The translations under genes and the position numbers were made by a program. From contig NZ_CP068083.1 in assembly GCF_016725325.1 (NCBI RefSeq), forward strand, positions 4,836,001 to 4,900,000: DNA of 64,000 nucleotides. The letters run 5' to 3'. Shown piece by piece: positions 18,301-27,300 of the stretch (position 1 is the first letter of the stretch; each line of letters opens with the position of its first letter). The notes beneath the pieces are model-generated. The model did no database searches, had not been told where the DNA came from, and saw nothing but the letters and a program-made list of their open reading frames with translations. Origin of the DNA: Sphingobacterium spiritivorum. GTDB lineage: Bacteria; Bacteroidota; Bacteroidia; Sphingobacteriales; Sphingobacteriaceae.

Positions 18301-18781
18301 CTCCCTGAATGATACCGGTGGAATCCCGTACAATTCCGCTGATTGGAATAGTCTCCTGTCGTCGGGGTTTATCGCTCTTTTTGATGGCGATATTATTCTT
18401 TACGATTTTATAGGTAAATCCATTGTCCTTTGCCAGTATGGATAGTAACTGATCCAGCGGCATGCCAATAGCATTTACATTAATCCGGCCTATTTCTTCT
18501 ACTTCTTTGCGGTCATAGAAGAATACATAATTAGAGCTTTTCTCGATTTTGTCAAAAACTACTTTTAAGGAGACCTTGCGTTCGTGTAAAGTAAATTTTT
18601 GCGCAAATACGGTGGCTTTACTCTGTCCTATTGCTATACATGCAAATAGTACGAATAGTTTGAGTTTCATAATTACTATACGATATTGATAGATGTAATG
18701 TCCTGTTCGCTCCATCGCGGGCACGAGATAAGAGCAGTCTTTTCTATGCCCTAATCCTTTGGGCAATTGATTAATTTTCAT
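15323..18781 (-). CDS. SusC/RagA family TonB-dependent transporter with STN signalling domain
   Basis: Up to 1152 residues. An in-frame ATG at 18670 (residue 38) begins an ideal signal peptide, so the mature start is the same for either initiation site. Domains in order: STN (about 60-140), carboxypeptidase-regulatory-like domain (about 145-225), the SusC motif LDEVVVIGFGTQKK (about 230), plug with LILVDGIPRTMNDIEPDEIE and LKDAAATAVYGAEGANGVVL, then a large barrel. The STN domain and the FecR/ECF sigma genes directly upstream indicate substrate-induced signalling from this transporter to its own sigma factor. Confidence 0.95.
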   Translation of the reverse strand: MKINQLPKGLGHRKDCSYLVPAMERTGHYIYQYRIVIMKLKLFVLFACIAIGQSKATVFAQKFTLHERKVSLKVVFDKIEKSSNYVFFYDRKEVEEIGRINVNAIGMPLDQLLSILAKDNGFTYKIVKNNIAIKKSDKPRRQETIPISGIVRDSTGIIQGVSIQVKNKPTIATSTDVNGRFILMVPPDAVLTISMIGYKRQEIQINKQTAFDIFLEKDDAQLDEVVVIGFGTQKKQSLVSSVATVKGEELKGSNRSLSNSLAGKLPGLIAVQRSGEPGYDNSEFWIRGTSSFSGGTSPLILVDGIPRTMNDIEPDEIETFTLLKDAAATAVYGAEGANGVVLITSKRGIAQKTTIAYRGEYTTLRPTRIPKFASSADYLSIYNEGLMNEGKAAMFSDELIAKYRSGEDPDLYPNSQWWDILMKENTNNTRHTLSFRGGGDRMKFFVSGAYFGESGLYKVSNDYNNNAGIKRYNLRSNIDLDVTKTTSLRVDLSGQYLQGNYPYNSATNIFERFSRIPPYLFPAKYSDGTLAGHPAQDANKVNPYNQLMEYGYRKEWRSFIQSRVDLNQKLDFLTEGLKVRGTISYDSEGFFNMSRYKAPKTFYATGRDDTGKLIFKQISNETTIGEPQESSSGLKKIYMEAAINYDRLFGNKHQVNGMLLTYQKEQQSNSDALAVRKQAYIGRGVYTFDNRYAIEANFGITGSEKFAEGYRYGFFPAVGIAYNISNEPFYGNELKEVINNLKVRASIGKTGNDDTGGARFLYRPTFADAADNGYSWGIGSTGTLNKINGIVEGRFASPSLSWEIEIKRNYGIDLGFFNNSITLQVDYFDNRRSNILMQRRTISGVAGFRQAPFQNFGVVTNKGIEGGMNINHTFGEFKIGALGNFTFARNKIVEMDEIPQLHPWMNTTGTRINALNGMWISDGLYREADFNVTLGTDGKKQYSLKEGIATATTMPSPLPGDLKFKDLNGDGIVNEFDRSQDVANPIVPEIIYGFGLNLQYKGIYASVFFQGANNVSTNLNNQGNAFLPFQWGLTESNVRQEILESRWTEQNPSGNVFFPRVRVENLGNTNTATTWWVRDASFLRLKNVEIGYTLPKSLIERLKFRNTRLYIMGQNLYVWDKVKMYDPELGNSAAGTKYPLPRTWTFGLEITL

Positions 18782-18873
18782 TAGTTTTGGTTAGGTTAAG
18801 TGAATACATAGCACACCCATTTAGATGTATTTGGTACATGGATCTATCGGGCATTGTTTTTACTTGAATAAGA

Positions 18874-18899
18874 GGGTTGTTAGTAGCAACCCTTTTTTT
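18874..18899 (+). terminator. hairpin with T-run between fecR and susC genes
   Basis: GGGTTG and CAACCC form a 6-bp stem with a 7-base loop, followed on the plus strand by seven T residues. Both flanking genes are on the minus strand, where the hairpin is preceded by the A-run instead. It may block antisense transcription or act as a weak pause between the two genes. Confidence 0.5.
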
Positions 18900-18924
18900 G
18901 GTTTTAAAATTTCTATCTCATACT

Positions 18925-20088
18925 TTAATTTATAATTAGGTTTTTGATTGTATTTCTGTTTTCTATCTCACATTTGATTCCGGTAAAGTTGAGCTGTCCC
19001 ACCAGTTCATTTAGCGTCATATTTCTTTTCATTTTACCGGCCCAGTTTCTATTTTCATTTGGATTCGTGAATATCACTTTCACATTGTACCAGCGTTCTA
19101 CCTGTTTCATAACATCAACCAGACTATTTGATTCCGTAAAATCAAAATATCCGTTTTTCCAGGCGATATAAGGAGAAGGATCAACTTTCATTTTTTTGAA
19201 CTGCTCTCCGGCTACAGTCTGCTCCCCCGGTTTCATATACAGTTTTTGGTTAGTTTTGCGATTAGCGATTTCTACAGATCCCTCTACCAGCGTGGTTCTG
19301 CTGTTTTTTTCATTTTCATAATCTGTCATATTGAATGAAGTACCCAGCACTTTTACTTCCTGCCGTCTGCTTTTAATAATAAAGGGTTTGTCCTTATCTT
19401 TAGCGACTTCAAAATATGCTTCTCCATCCATCTCCACCAGTCTCCTGTCTTTCTCAAAGGCTAGCGGAAATTTTAATCTGGAAGCAGCATTCATCCAAAC
19501 CCTGGTTCCATCAGATAGCGTAAGTTTGTAAGTCGCTCCTGCAGGTACGACAAGCGTCTGATATAATCCGGCTGCTTCTTTGATTTTATCGGTATTTCCG
19601 AAGGATATCATCCCCTTATCTATGTTGATATTAGCATCCAGCTGTTGTTTTACTTCTTTTTGAGCATTCTCAGGTGTTTCCAGATCTATTGTCCCGCCAT
19701 TTGCAAGTACCAGATAAGCTTTATCTGCCGCCGGATATACAACCGTATCTGCCAACTCTTTTTTTGCCGTCAAAGGTTGTTGGTCTATTTTTGGAGAGCT
19801 AAGGAATAACAGTCCGGTGGCCGTTATTAAAACGACCGCAGCCGCTACGGCTGGCCAAAGCCAGCGTTTCGTACTTCTCTTTTTCTGAAGAGATTCAGTA
19901 CTGACAAATTGTTGCTGCAATTTTGTCCATGATTCCTGCTTCATATCAGAAAGACGATCCTCAGGAATAGGCAGATCATGCTGACTTATCTGTTTCAGGT
20001 AAGAATTAAGCAACTGTTGCTCTTCATCAGTCGCTTCTCCATTGAGACATTTACGTATAAGCTCTTCGATTTGCGTTGGGTTCATCAT
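18925..20088 (-). CDS. FecR family anti-sigma factor
   Basis: 387 residues spanning the inner membrane once (RWLWPAVAAAVVLITATGL at about 87-105). The N-terminal cytosolic part would hold the ECF sigma factor; the periplasmic FecR domain (about 175-290) shows the typical GATYKLTLSDGTRVWMNAAS and RLVEMDGEAYFEVAKD segments, and the C-terminal DUF4974 part reads SLVDVMKQVERWYNVKVIF. It would contact the STN domain of the SusC protein encoded next. It lies 61 bases after the sigma gene. Confidence 0.95.
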   Translation of the reverse strand: MMNPTQIEELIRKCLNGEATDEEQQLLNSYLKQISQHDLPIPEDRLSDMKQESWTKLQQQFVSTESLQKKRSTKRWLWPAVAAAVVLITATGLLFLSSPKIDQQPLTAKKELADTVVYPAADKAYLVLANGGTIDLETPENAQKEVKQQLDANINIDKGMISFGNTDKIKEAAGLYQTLVVPAGATYKLTLSDGTRVWMNAASRLKFPLAFEKDRRLVEMDGEAYFEVAKDKDKPFIIKSRRQEVKVLGTSFNMTDYENEKNSRTTLVEGSVEIANRKTNQKLYMKPGEQTVAGEQFKKMKVDPSPYIAWKNGYFDFTESNSLVDVMKQVERWYNVKVIFTNPNENRNWAGKMKRNMTLNELVGQLNFTGIKCEIENRNTIKNLIIN

Positions 20089-20149
20089 TCTTTATTTGTT
20101 ATAAAGAGTGAAAAAACTAAAGGAGGTAGTAGAAGAAAATGTATTTTTT

Positions 20150-20677
20150 TTAAAGTTTTTTCTTTAAAACTTTTAACACATTGTTTATCTGCTTCTTAAC
20201 CGTGTTTTCTGAGATATCTAACTTCGCAGCGATCTCTTTCTGACTTAACTCTTCCTCTCGGCTTAACAGAAAAACCTCTTTCATCTTTGCAGGAAAGGTT
20301 TGAATCTGTCCCTGTATATGTTGGTTTGTTTCGGAAGCATATATATGTTCCAAAGCACTGTGCTGTATCTGATTTTGAAGGTGAATGGCAATATCTTCTG
20401 CAAGACGTTTGATTTCCGTTTGTTTTTTGAGTAATGCCAGTGCATTATTTCTACAGATCATAAAGAGGTAATTATCCAGATTTTCGATAGTCTCCCAGCG
20501 TTCTCTTATCTTCCATATTGCCAAAAAAGAATCCTGCACGATATCCTGCGCTTCTGCTTCTTCGCCGACTATATTGTAACAGAAATGTAACAACTTCTGC
20601 CACTGCCGGTCATGCAGCTTACGCATTACAAATGCCTCCTCCTTTTGACGAAAATCTATTAATTGACTATCTGCCAT
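20150..20677 (-). CDS. ECF RNA polymerase sigma factor (FecI-like)
   Basis: 175 residues with sigma region 2 (AEAQDIVQDSFLAIWKIRERW) and region 4 (LSREEELSQKEIAAKLDISENTVKKQI, of which the helix-turn-helix is EIAAKLDISENTVKK). Length and pairing with FecR place it in the Bacteroidota FecI-like group that activates the adjacent SusCD genes when the transporter is occupied. It is the first gene of the locus. Confidence 0.95.
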   Translation of the reverse strand: MADSQLIDFRQKEEAFVMRKLHDRQWQKLLHFCYNIVGEEAEAQDIVQDSFLAIWKIRERWETIENLDNYLFMICRNNALALLKKQTEIKRLAEDIAIHLQNQIQHSALEHIYASETNQHIQGQIQTFPAKMKEVFLLSREEELSQKEIAAKLDISENTVKKQINNVLKVLKKKL

Positions 20678-20850
20678 ATCATTTCACAACTTAAAATTCT
20701 CTCTGGTCGATGGTCTTAAAATTGGTGTTTACTGTTCTTCCAACCAATTTAGATAATAAATTTTAATATCAATGGTGTTAGTTAATAATTTTCATGATTT
20801 GTACGCTGATTGCGTTGCAGATCAATGCCTTTTCTTTCATTACAAATAGC

Positions 20851-20883
20851 GACGGAGCCTTACCTTTCTGGCAAAGCTCCGTC
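20851..20883 (-). terminator. hairpin downstream of the TonB siderophore receptor gene
   Basis: GACGGAGC and GCTCCGTC form an 8-bp stem around a 17-base loop, 33 bases beyond the receptor stop. There is no good T-run on the minus strand, so termination efficiency is uncertain. Confidence 0.5.
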
Positions 20884-20916
20884 AATTAGTGTGGATTAGC
20901 GTATTAAAAAAACTTG

Positions 20917-23301
20917 TTAAAATTTGTAGCTCATGGTCAATCTGTAATTTCGGGGAGCATCTGCCTGCCAGGAATATACAGGAGTTGTAAAGTAATTCGT
21001 ATAATAAGCTCCTCCGGCCAGAAGATATTTGTCCAGCAGGTTGTTTACATTGAGGCGTACGGAAAATGATTTGTGTCTATACCCCAGACCTCCGTCAAAG
21101 CGCAGGTAGTCTTCCAGATTATAGTCCGGATTATCATTCGAGTAAAATCCTGTAGCACGATCGCTGTTGCTGGACATACCGGCATTCAAACTCAATCCTT
21201 TTAATTTTCCACTTATCAATTCATAGTCCAGCCACACATTTGCAATATGCTTGTCTGCTCCGTCAAGTCGCTGTCCTACAAAAAACTGATTTCCCACGCC
21301 TTCATTAAGTTTGGTAATCTCTCCGTCCGTATAGGCATAATTGGCAATTACATTCAGTCCTTTAGCAATTTCACCCTTAATATCCAGTTCTATTCCTTTA
21401 ACTTTTTTCTGTCCGATTTCCATACTCATCTCCGGGCGCGGACCGTAAGAAGCGATTTCATGGTTTTTCACTATCTGATACACTGCAAGGGTAGTATTCC
21501 ACTTCCCTCCAAACCAATCTCTTTTTATACCCAGCTCCATATTATTGCCGGTTATCGGTTTTACTTCAGAGCCGTCAAACAGTATTCCATTCTGTGGCAG
21601 GAAAGCCTGATCGTATAGTCCGTATACAGAGGTAAGCTTGTCAATGGAATAGGATAATCCCAGTCTTGGAGTTACTTTGGTACTTTTCACAGGCTTGCCC
21701 CCCCAGTTTGCAACGGACATAGTTGTCAAACGACCTGCCAATGTAAGACGCAAGGCATCTTCAAAGAAACCAAGTTCGTCCTGTATATACACAGAGGAGT
21801 ATTTCGTGGCCATAGCACCACCTCCCGTTGCCGAACGCTGACGCACCGGAAGACTTCTGTCGAAAGGTTTAAAACCAAAATCAGGGGTATAATCCGGATT
21901 TTGAGGATCAAATTCTCCACCGTTCAGAGAGTCCAGTACCTGAGATTGATTCCAGTCTGCGTCATATTTTTTATCTCCCACGTCAAGACCAGCCAGTATA
22001 CGATGCTGTATGCTACCGGTACGAACCTGTCCGTTCAGAAAAATCTGTCCCATAGCCATCTCACTCTGTGCATCCCAAATATCTGACTTACGGATCACTT
22101 TGCCATCCGCTGTGATATCTTTCGGCCAGCTGCTCGCTCCTATCTGATTGTAATTAAAATAGGCACCCTGTCCTGTCAGTTTCCAGTCCTTAGCTAGTTG
22201 ATGTTCTATAGTCAGGAAAGCACTATGTTCATCCACATTAAACGGTTCCAGTCCGGGCATCGAAAAAGTAAAATCACGAGGCAGAGACTTATAACCAAAT
22301 GGAGACATGACATACGCTGATCCCACATCGGTCATTTTAGCTTTTTGGTAGGTATATTCAAAAGTCAGTTTGGTATCGTCATTCAGTTCATAAGATAATA
22401 CAGGTGCGATCACAAACCGTTTGTTGTTTTCATTGGGTCTGAATGAAGACTTTCTATCCGCTGCCACATTCATTCTCATCAGCAATTTGCCATCTTTACT
22501 CAACCTGCCATTCAGATCGAGAGTAGAGCGTAAAGCTTCAAAACTTCCTGCGGAGAATGTTACCTCTCCCTTATTTTCTGCTGTCGGTTTTTTTGTAACC
22601 ACATTATATATCCCGGCCGGATCACCACTGGACATCATAAAGCCAGCGGGACCTTTCACAAATTCAATACGTTCGACTGTAGACATATCTTCCGATAAAG
22701 GACTCCAGAATGAGCTCACTACATTCATTCCATTGCGAAAGGCCTGTATCTGTGATCCGCGCATATGAATATTGACATACATATCATTCCAGTGGCTCTG
22801 TCTGCTTACACCACTGACATTGCGTATTGCACCGTCCGCCAGATTAAAAATCTGTTGTTTGGAAAGGACAGAAGAACTGATCACCTGCACACTTTGTGGT
22901 AGTTCCAGAAGAGGAGTCTGCACCCGAAGACTGGAAGAAGGTTGCTCCTCTACAAGTCCTTTCAGGCCTTCTACGAGTACTTCATCAAGTTGTCGCTTGG
23001 TATCTGCCAGTATAAAATCAACGACTTTGCTCTCTCCTTCTGATACTTCCGCTTCGATGGTTTTAGAAGTCAGACCAATATGTCGGGCTGTAATCTTGTA
23101 ATTGCCAGGCTTCAGGTTATTGAATTCATAAATGCCCTGTTCCGAAACTTTGGACGCTTTTCCTCCATTCAGCAGGACAACAACATTTTCAGCGATATGT
23201 CCGTCACTGGTTTTGACTGTACCTGTGATGCGGGAAGTCTGGGCATAACTGAAACTCATTATAGAGCATAGTGCTAAAAAGATAGCAATTTTTGTTTTCA
23301 T
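20917..23301 (-). CDS. TonB-dependent siderophore receptor
   Basis: 794 residues: signal peptide ending FSYAQ, regulatory-like beta-sandwich (about 22-98), a plug of the siderophore-receptor type (about 120-235, with LPQSVQVISSSVLSKQQ, ADGAIRNVSGVSR and VEFVKGPAGFMMSSGDPAG), then a barrel with the late segment VYGLYDQAFLPQNG and a C-terminal ending YRLTMSYKF. The plug and barrel resemble FhuE/FpvA-class receptors for ferric hydroxamates and related chelates. The promoter region carries a Fur-box-like palindrome, consistent with iron repression. It would supply the periplasm with ferric siderophore for an importer such as the one at 313-3940. Confidence 0.93.
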   Translation of the reverse strand: MKTKIAIFLALCSIMSFSYAQTSRITGTVKTSDGHIAENVVVLLNGGKASKVSEQGIYEFNNLKPGNYKITARHIGLTSKTIEAEVSEGESKVVDFILADTKRQLDEVLVEGLKGLVEEQPSSSLRVQTPLLELPQSVQVISSSVLSKQQIFNLADGAIRNVSGVSRQSHWNDMYVNIHMRGSQIQAFRNGMNVVSSFWSPLSEDMSTVERIEFVKGPAGFMMSSGDPAGIYNVVTKKPTAENKGEVTFSAGSFEALRSTLDLNGRLSKDGKLLMRMNVAADRKSSFRPNENNKRFVIAPVLSYELNDDTKLTFEYTYQKAKMTDVGSAYVMSPFGYKSLPRDFTFSMPGLEPFNVDEHSAFLTIEHQLAKDWKLTGQGAYFNYNQIGASSWPKDITADGKVIRKSDIWDAQSEMAMGQIFLNGQVRTGSIQHRILAGLDVGDKKYDADWNQSQVLDSLNGGEFDPQNPDYTPDFGFKPFDRSLPVRQRSATGGGAMATKYSSVYIQDELGFFEDALRLTLAGRLTTMSVANWGGKPVKSTKVTPRLGLSYSIDKLTSVYGLYDQAFLPQNGILFDGSEVKPITGNNMELGIKRDWFGGKWNTTLAVYQIVKNHEIASYGPRPEMSMEIGQKKVKGIELDIKGEIAKGLNVIANYAYTDGEITKLNEGVGNQFFVGQRLDGADKHIANVWLDYELISGKLKGLSLNAGMSSNSDRATGFYSNDNPDYNLEDYLRFDGGLGYRHKSFSVRLNVNNLLDKYLLAGGAYYTNYFTTPVYSWQADAPRNYRLTMSYKF

Positions 23302-23328
23302 TAGTGATATTAAGTTAAGTATGATGTA

Positions 23329-23354
23329 GATAATGATATTCCACTATCATTATT
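23329..23354. promoter_or_regulatory. Fur-box-like operator of the siderophore receptor
   Basis: A perfect 9-bp inverted repeat, ATAATGATA (23330-23338) and TATCATTAT (23345-23353), separated by six bases, closely resembles the halves of the classical Fur box GATAATGATAATCATTATC. It lies where transcription from the adjacent promoter should begin, 28-53 bases before the start codon. Confidence 0.75.
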
Positions 23355-23359
23355 TAGAC

Positions 23360-23390
23360 CAAATATAAATAAAGAATCACGATTCACAAA
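23360..23390 (-). promoter_or_regulatory. promoter of the siderophore receptor
   Basis: On the minus strand TTTG (23390-23387), 19 bases, then TATATTTG (23367-23360): both elements match the Bacteroidota consensus exactly. The start point would fall near 23353, inside the Fur-like palindrome. Confidence 0.8.
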
Positions 23391-23552
23391 TATTTTTATA
23401 AATACTGTAAAAACAACCTGTATTGCCTGAAAACAGCCTTTTTAAACTGAATTACAACGTCGCTGAGCGTCATAAAAATCCCTTATTCTGTGCGCATTAT
23501 TGCATATTTTGCCTGCTATTTGTGAATTATTTTGAAAAAAAATAAAAATAAA

Positions 23553-23585
23553 TTTGCACTTAGTGTTATAAATACACTATATTTG
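23553..23585 (+). promoter_or_regulatory. rightward promoter of a short unit in the 1-kb spacer
   Basis: TTTG (23553-23556), 21 bases, then TATATTTG (23578-23585) match the Bacteroidota -33/-7 consensus. No protein-coding gene follows for 700 bases; an intrinsic terminator begins 33 bases later. Confidence 0.7.
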
Positions 23586-23591
23586 TATCAT

Positions 23592-23657
23592 CATAATTTA
23601 GGTTTATAATTGGTTATAAAGGTTTTCACTCTCCCCGTTTGAAAACCTTTTTTTATT
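23592..23657 (+). ncRNA. candidate small RNA of about 65 nt (or orphaned leader)
   Basis: The segment between a consensus promoter and a strong terminator is short and has no evident reading frame. It contains TATAATTGGTTATA, a small palindrome, and ends in the hairpin AAAGGTTTTCA/TGAAAACCTTT with the pyrimidine-rich loop CTCTCCCCGTT. It may be a free small RNA or the left-over leader of the decayed transporter gene found 45 bases downstream. Existence of the transcript is inferred from signals only. Confidence 0.5.
23618..23657 (+). terminator. strong intrinsic terminator in the spacer
   Basis: A perfect 11-bp stem (23618-23628 with 23640-23650) is followed by an uninterrupted T-rich tail. 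It is the strongest terminator in this spacer although no gene ends here. Confidence 0.85.
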
Positions 23658-23701
23658 TCCCCTATTTTGGTTCTGAGGAGTTGCTAAGGAAGTAGTCTAA
23701 C

Positions 23702-23800
23702 TTATATCTGTCAATGAAGGCCTTCTGGTCTGGTACAGAGTTTTATTCTCCGCTATTGTCCCTTGGACGATCCTAATACTATTCAGGGTTTCCAGACATA
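23702..23800 (+). pseudogene. decayed fragment of an EamA/DMT transporter gene
   Basis: About 100 bases match 39070-39170 inside the intact DMT permease gene; for example GTCAATGAAGGCCTT, then GGTCTGGTACAGAG and TTATTCTCCGCTATT occur in both in the same order. Similarity fades on both sides. It corresponds to residues about 24-57 of the permease. It is a remnant of a duplicated or recombined gene copy next to the RHS locus. Confidence 0.8.
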
Positions 23801-24305
23801 ACACTTTCAATACTGTTTAGATAATATCTGTAGGAATATTTAAATTCAGCTATATACAATAGTCATAAATAGTAAACAAGCACGCCATCATTCTCTTTTT
23901 TAATTTTTTTTCAAAATTTAAAAACCAATTAATATCTGTAAAAAAATTTCGAACAAAACAGAGATAAAAAATATAGTATTATATTTTGTATTTCATTATT
24001 ATATTCCTAAATTCAAAAAAAATAACAAAACACTACATATAATTTCCTTTATATCTATATTTTTTTCCTTTCGAATACACTAAATTATTAGCTATTCCCA
24101 AATATTTCAATCCGTATATTTTAATAAAATTTATATAAAATATAAGCACTTACCAACTAAAGATTTAATTTAATCTAAAAGTTATTTTACACTCTATAGC
24201 TGCAAATCAAGTAGCATCAGGTTAGATTACAACAAAATATCACACGAAACCAATTATACATAAAAAAAACAATTTATGTTTAAATTAAAGTATCAATAAT
24301 TAGAT
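23801..24305. other. AT-rich spacer without recognisable genes
   Basis: About 500 very AT-rich bases upstream of the first large RHS-locus gene. TATGTTTA at about 24275-24282 is one base from a -7 consensus and could serve the downstream gene, but no good -33 element was seen. Confidence 0.5.
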
Positions 24306-27300
24306 ATGAAAAATATAACCAAAACCTTACTCTTCGCTGCTCTTCTCTTTTTTAACTTATCTGCTTATGGACAGGAAGGAAAAGAAATTGAGAAGGTCAC
24401 CATTTCTTCACCTACAGCAGCAACACTGGGAAAATACGCCGATATTCCTGTCAATAAAAACACAGGAATTCCGGACATATCAATTCCGATATATACGGTT
24501 AACTCAGGTGCGATTAAACTCCCGATAAGTCTGAGCCATCATGCTTCCGGACTAAAAGTTCAGGAAATTTCAGGATGGGTAGGAAGCGGATTTTCACTAC
24601 AGGCAGGAGGCGCCATAACCCGAACAGTACGTGGTCTTCCTGATGACAGATCAAATGTGTTGATACAAACTAAAGCACACTATGTTGATTATGGTTACAG
24701 TAATTATTTTTACAATAGAGGTGATAGTGTGATTTCGGATATTGATTTTGCGAATGGAGTACTTGACGGGGAGCCAGATTTATTTTTCTTTAATTTTAAT
24801 GGTTATTCAGGAAAGTTTTATTTTAATGATGACCGGACACCTGTACTGGTCCCGGAACAAGATATCAAAATCGAGGTCGGAATGACTGAACAATCTGGCA
24901 AAATCGAAGGATTTACTATTACTACACCGGATGGTTCAAAATATTTTTTTGGAAAAAATGGAAATACAGGTTCAGTAGTTCCTATAGAAAAGACCTCTGT
25001 ATATTCCAGCAGATATGGAAAAATCAGCGGAACTCCAATTTCCAGTTGGTTTTTAAACAAAATCCAATCTGCAGATGGTCTGTTTTCTATAGTATTTGCA
25101 TATCAAGAGGAAAAATACAGTTACTATACTATATCTCCCCAAGAGATAAGCGGTCAGTATAAAGATATCTATCCTCCGGATAAAAGAGATGCATATCTGG
25201 TCAAAAACTCCTTTGAAGGAGTTCGGCTTAATGAAATTAAATTTCCTAATGGTTCCGTACGTTTTGTTGCCTCTGCTTCGGCACGTCAGGATTTGGCGCG
25301 ATACGACCCTAATAATATTATTGAATACCCCAATACAGAAGCAAGAGCCTTAAAAGAAATCCAGATAACTGCAGGGGATCAGTTTTGCAAAAAATTCATT
25401 TTTCATCATGATTATTTTTCTGCTTATGGTTTTGTACCAAGAGTTACATATGAGGCAGGAATAACAACACAATCTGATTTAAAACGACTAAAACTTGATT
25501 CTCTTGAAGAAGTCTCTTGTGATCTTACTGTAAAAGCAGGTAAATATAAATTCAGTTATTTTGGAGAAACAGTTGCAAGCACGTTAAGTTATGCACAAGA
25601 CTACTGGGGATTTAATAATGGTATGAATACCAATACGACAATTATTCCTGACATCAGGGAAAATGGCAACCTTGTCAAAGGTGCTGATCGTAAACCATCC
25701 TGGCCTAGTATGAGAGCTGGTACATTGAAAGCGATAACCTATCCTATGGGTGGAGTAACCATATTTGATTTCGAACCACATTACACCTATACTAACTACA
25801 TAAATTACACAACTGTCTCTCAAAACATCCATTTAGGAGGAGATGGCAACATCTTTAGGTCAGTGCCCGAAAGTCTGACGCTGGTCACGGATGGTTCAGG
25901 AGTATTGGTGGATATAAATAATATGTCTCCAATAAATGATGGTTATGTAAGTATTTATGATCCAAACGGAATATTAAGCGGTATTGGTATTTCCTGCTAC
26001 AAAGGTCAGACAAGAAAAGAATTTGTCAGTTTGTCTGCCGGCACATATTCTGTCAAATTAAGTTTTAGTCAGGCTGGAGGAAATCCCTCCGGCTACCCCC
26101 TATCAGTATCTATAGGTAAAAATGTTTCCTATAGTGTAAATGAAAACAGTATGGTAGGAGGACTCCGTATTAAAACCATTACCAATCAAACTTCGTCTAC
26201 CGAAACACCCATTGTGACTTCGTACAGTTATCTGCGTGATGACGGAAATTCATCGGGAGAGCTTTATGAACGTCCTACTTTTGCAATGATCAAACGGAAT
26301 GATATGCTAAAATTGGTCAAAGATGACGGTCCGTTTAATGCGAATTATACCCCCTATTGTAATATGAATGGCTGCAGCAACTGTGAAATAGCAGGTAGTT
26401 TGATGTCCTATGTCAAATCTGGTGGTGATCTGCGACCAATGAAATCAACACAGGGGCAACATATAGGTTATACACAGGTTAAAGTAAGTCAGACAGGAAA
26501 CGGTTATTCCCAATATAATTACTACTGGTCAAAATTTTTGCAATACCCTTATATTTCGGGTCCTCCGGGTGCTGTTGCCAATATCGTAGTAAATACAAAA
26601 GTATGTGATCCTAATACTCCAAACTATCCAACCGTTCCACTGCCATTTGAGTATCAGAAAGGATTACCACAATTTGAAAGTCATTTCGACGAAAATGGAA
26701 AGCCTTTAAAAAGTATTCAATACGATTACATCTTTCGTGAAAATCCGATTTCTACACCTGGATACATTGTTGTCAATAATGAACGATTCTGGGGATCATT
26801 TTACAATTTGAATACAGGCAGGAAAATGGAGGAAAAGATTATAGAGACCGTGTATTTACCCAATGGAAATGATACCACTTATAAAATCCTCTATTATAGA
26901 AGTCCTTATCATAATCAGACAACTGAGGCAGTAACCATATCATCAGATGGAGATACAGTTACTACAAAGAAACAGTATGTATTCGATTACCAGATTCCTG
27001 CCTTACAAGCCATTGATCCCGGAGTGAATACTTATCTGTCCAAAGAGATAACTGCAAAAGCCGCATTAGATCAGGCTATCACAGATGCTGAAATAAATCA
27101 CCGCGGAAATCGATGGATTGCGCTTCAGCGGTATAAAAGAGCAAAAGTCAATGCCAGAAGTGAATTTATCAGTTACCGCAGAACACAATTTTCTGATCAG
27201 ATAAATAATTCAAAAACTATCCATGATGCTGCAAAAGCTTCTGCCGGGATCACGCTAAAACCCATTCTGCAGATGCAGGACAACTTTCAGAACTCCACAG

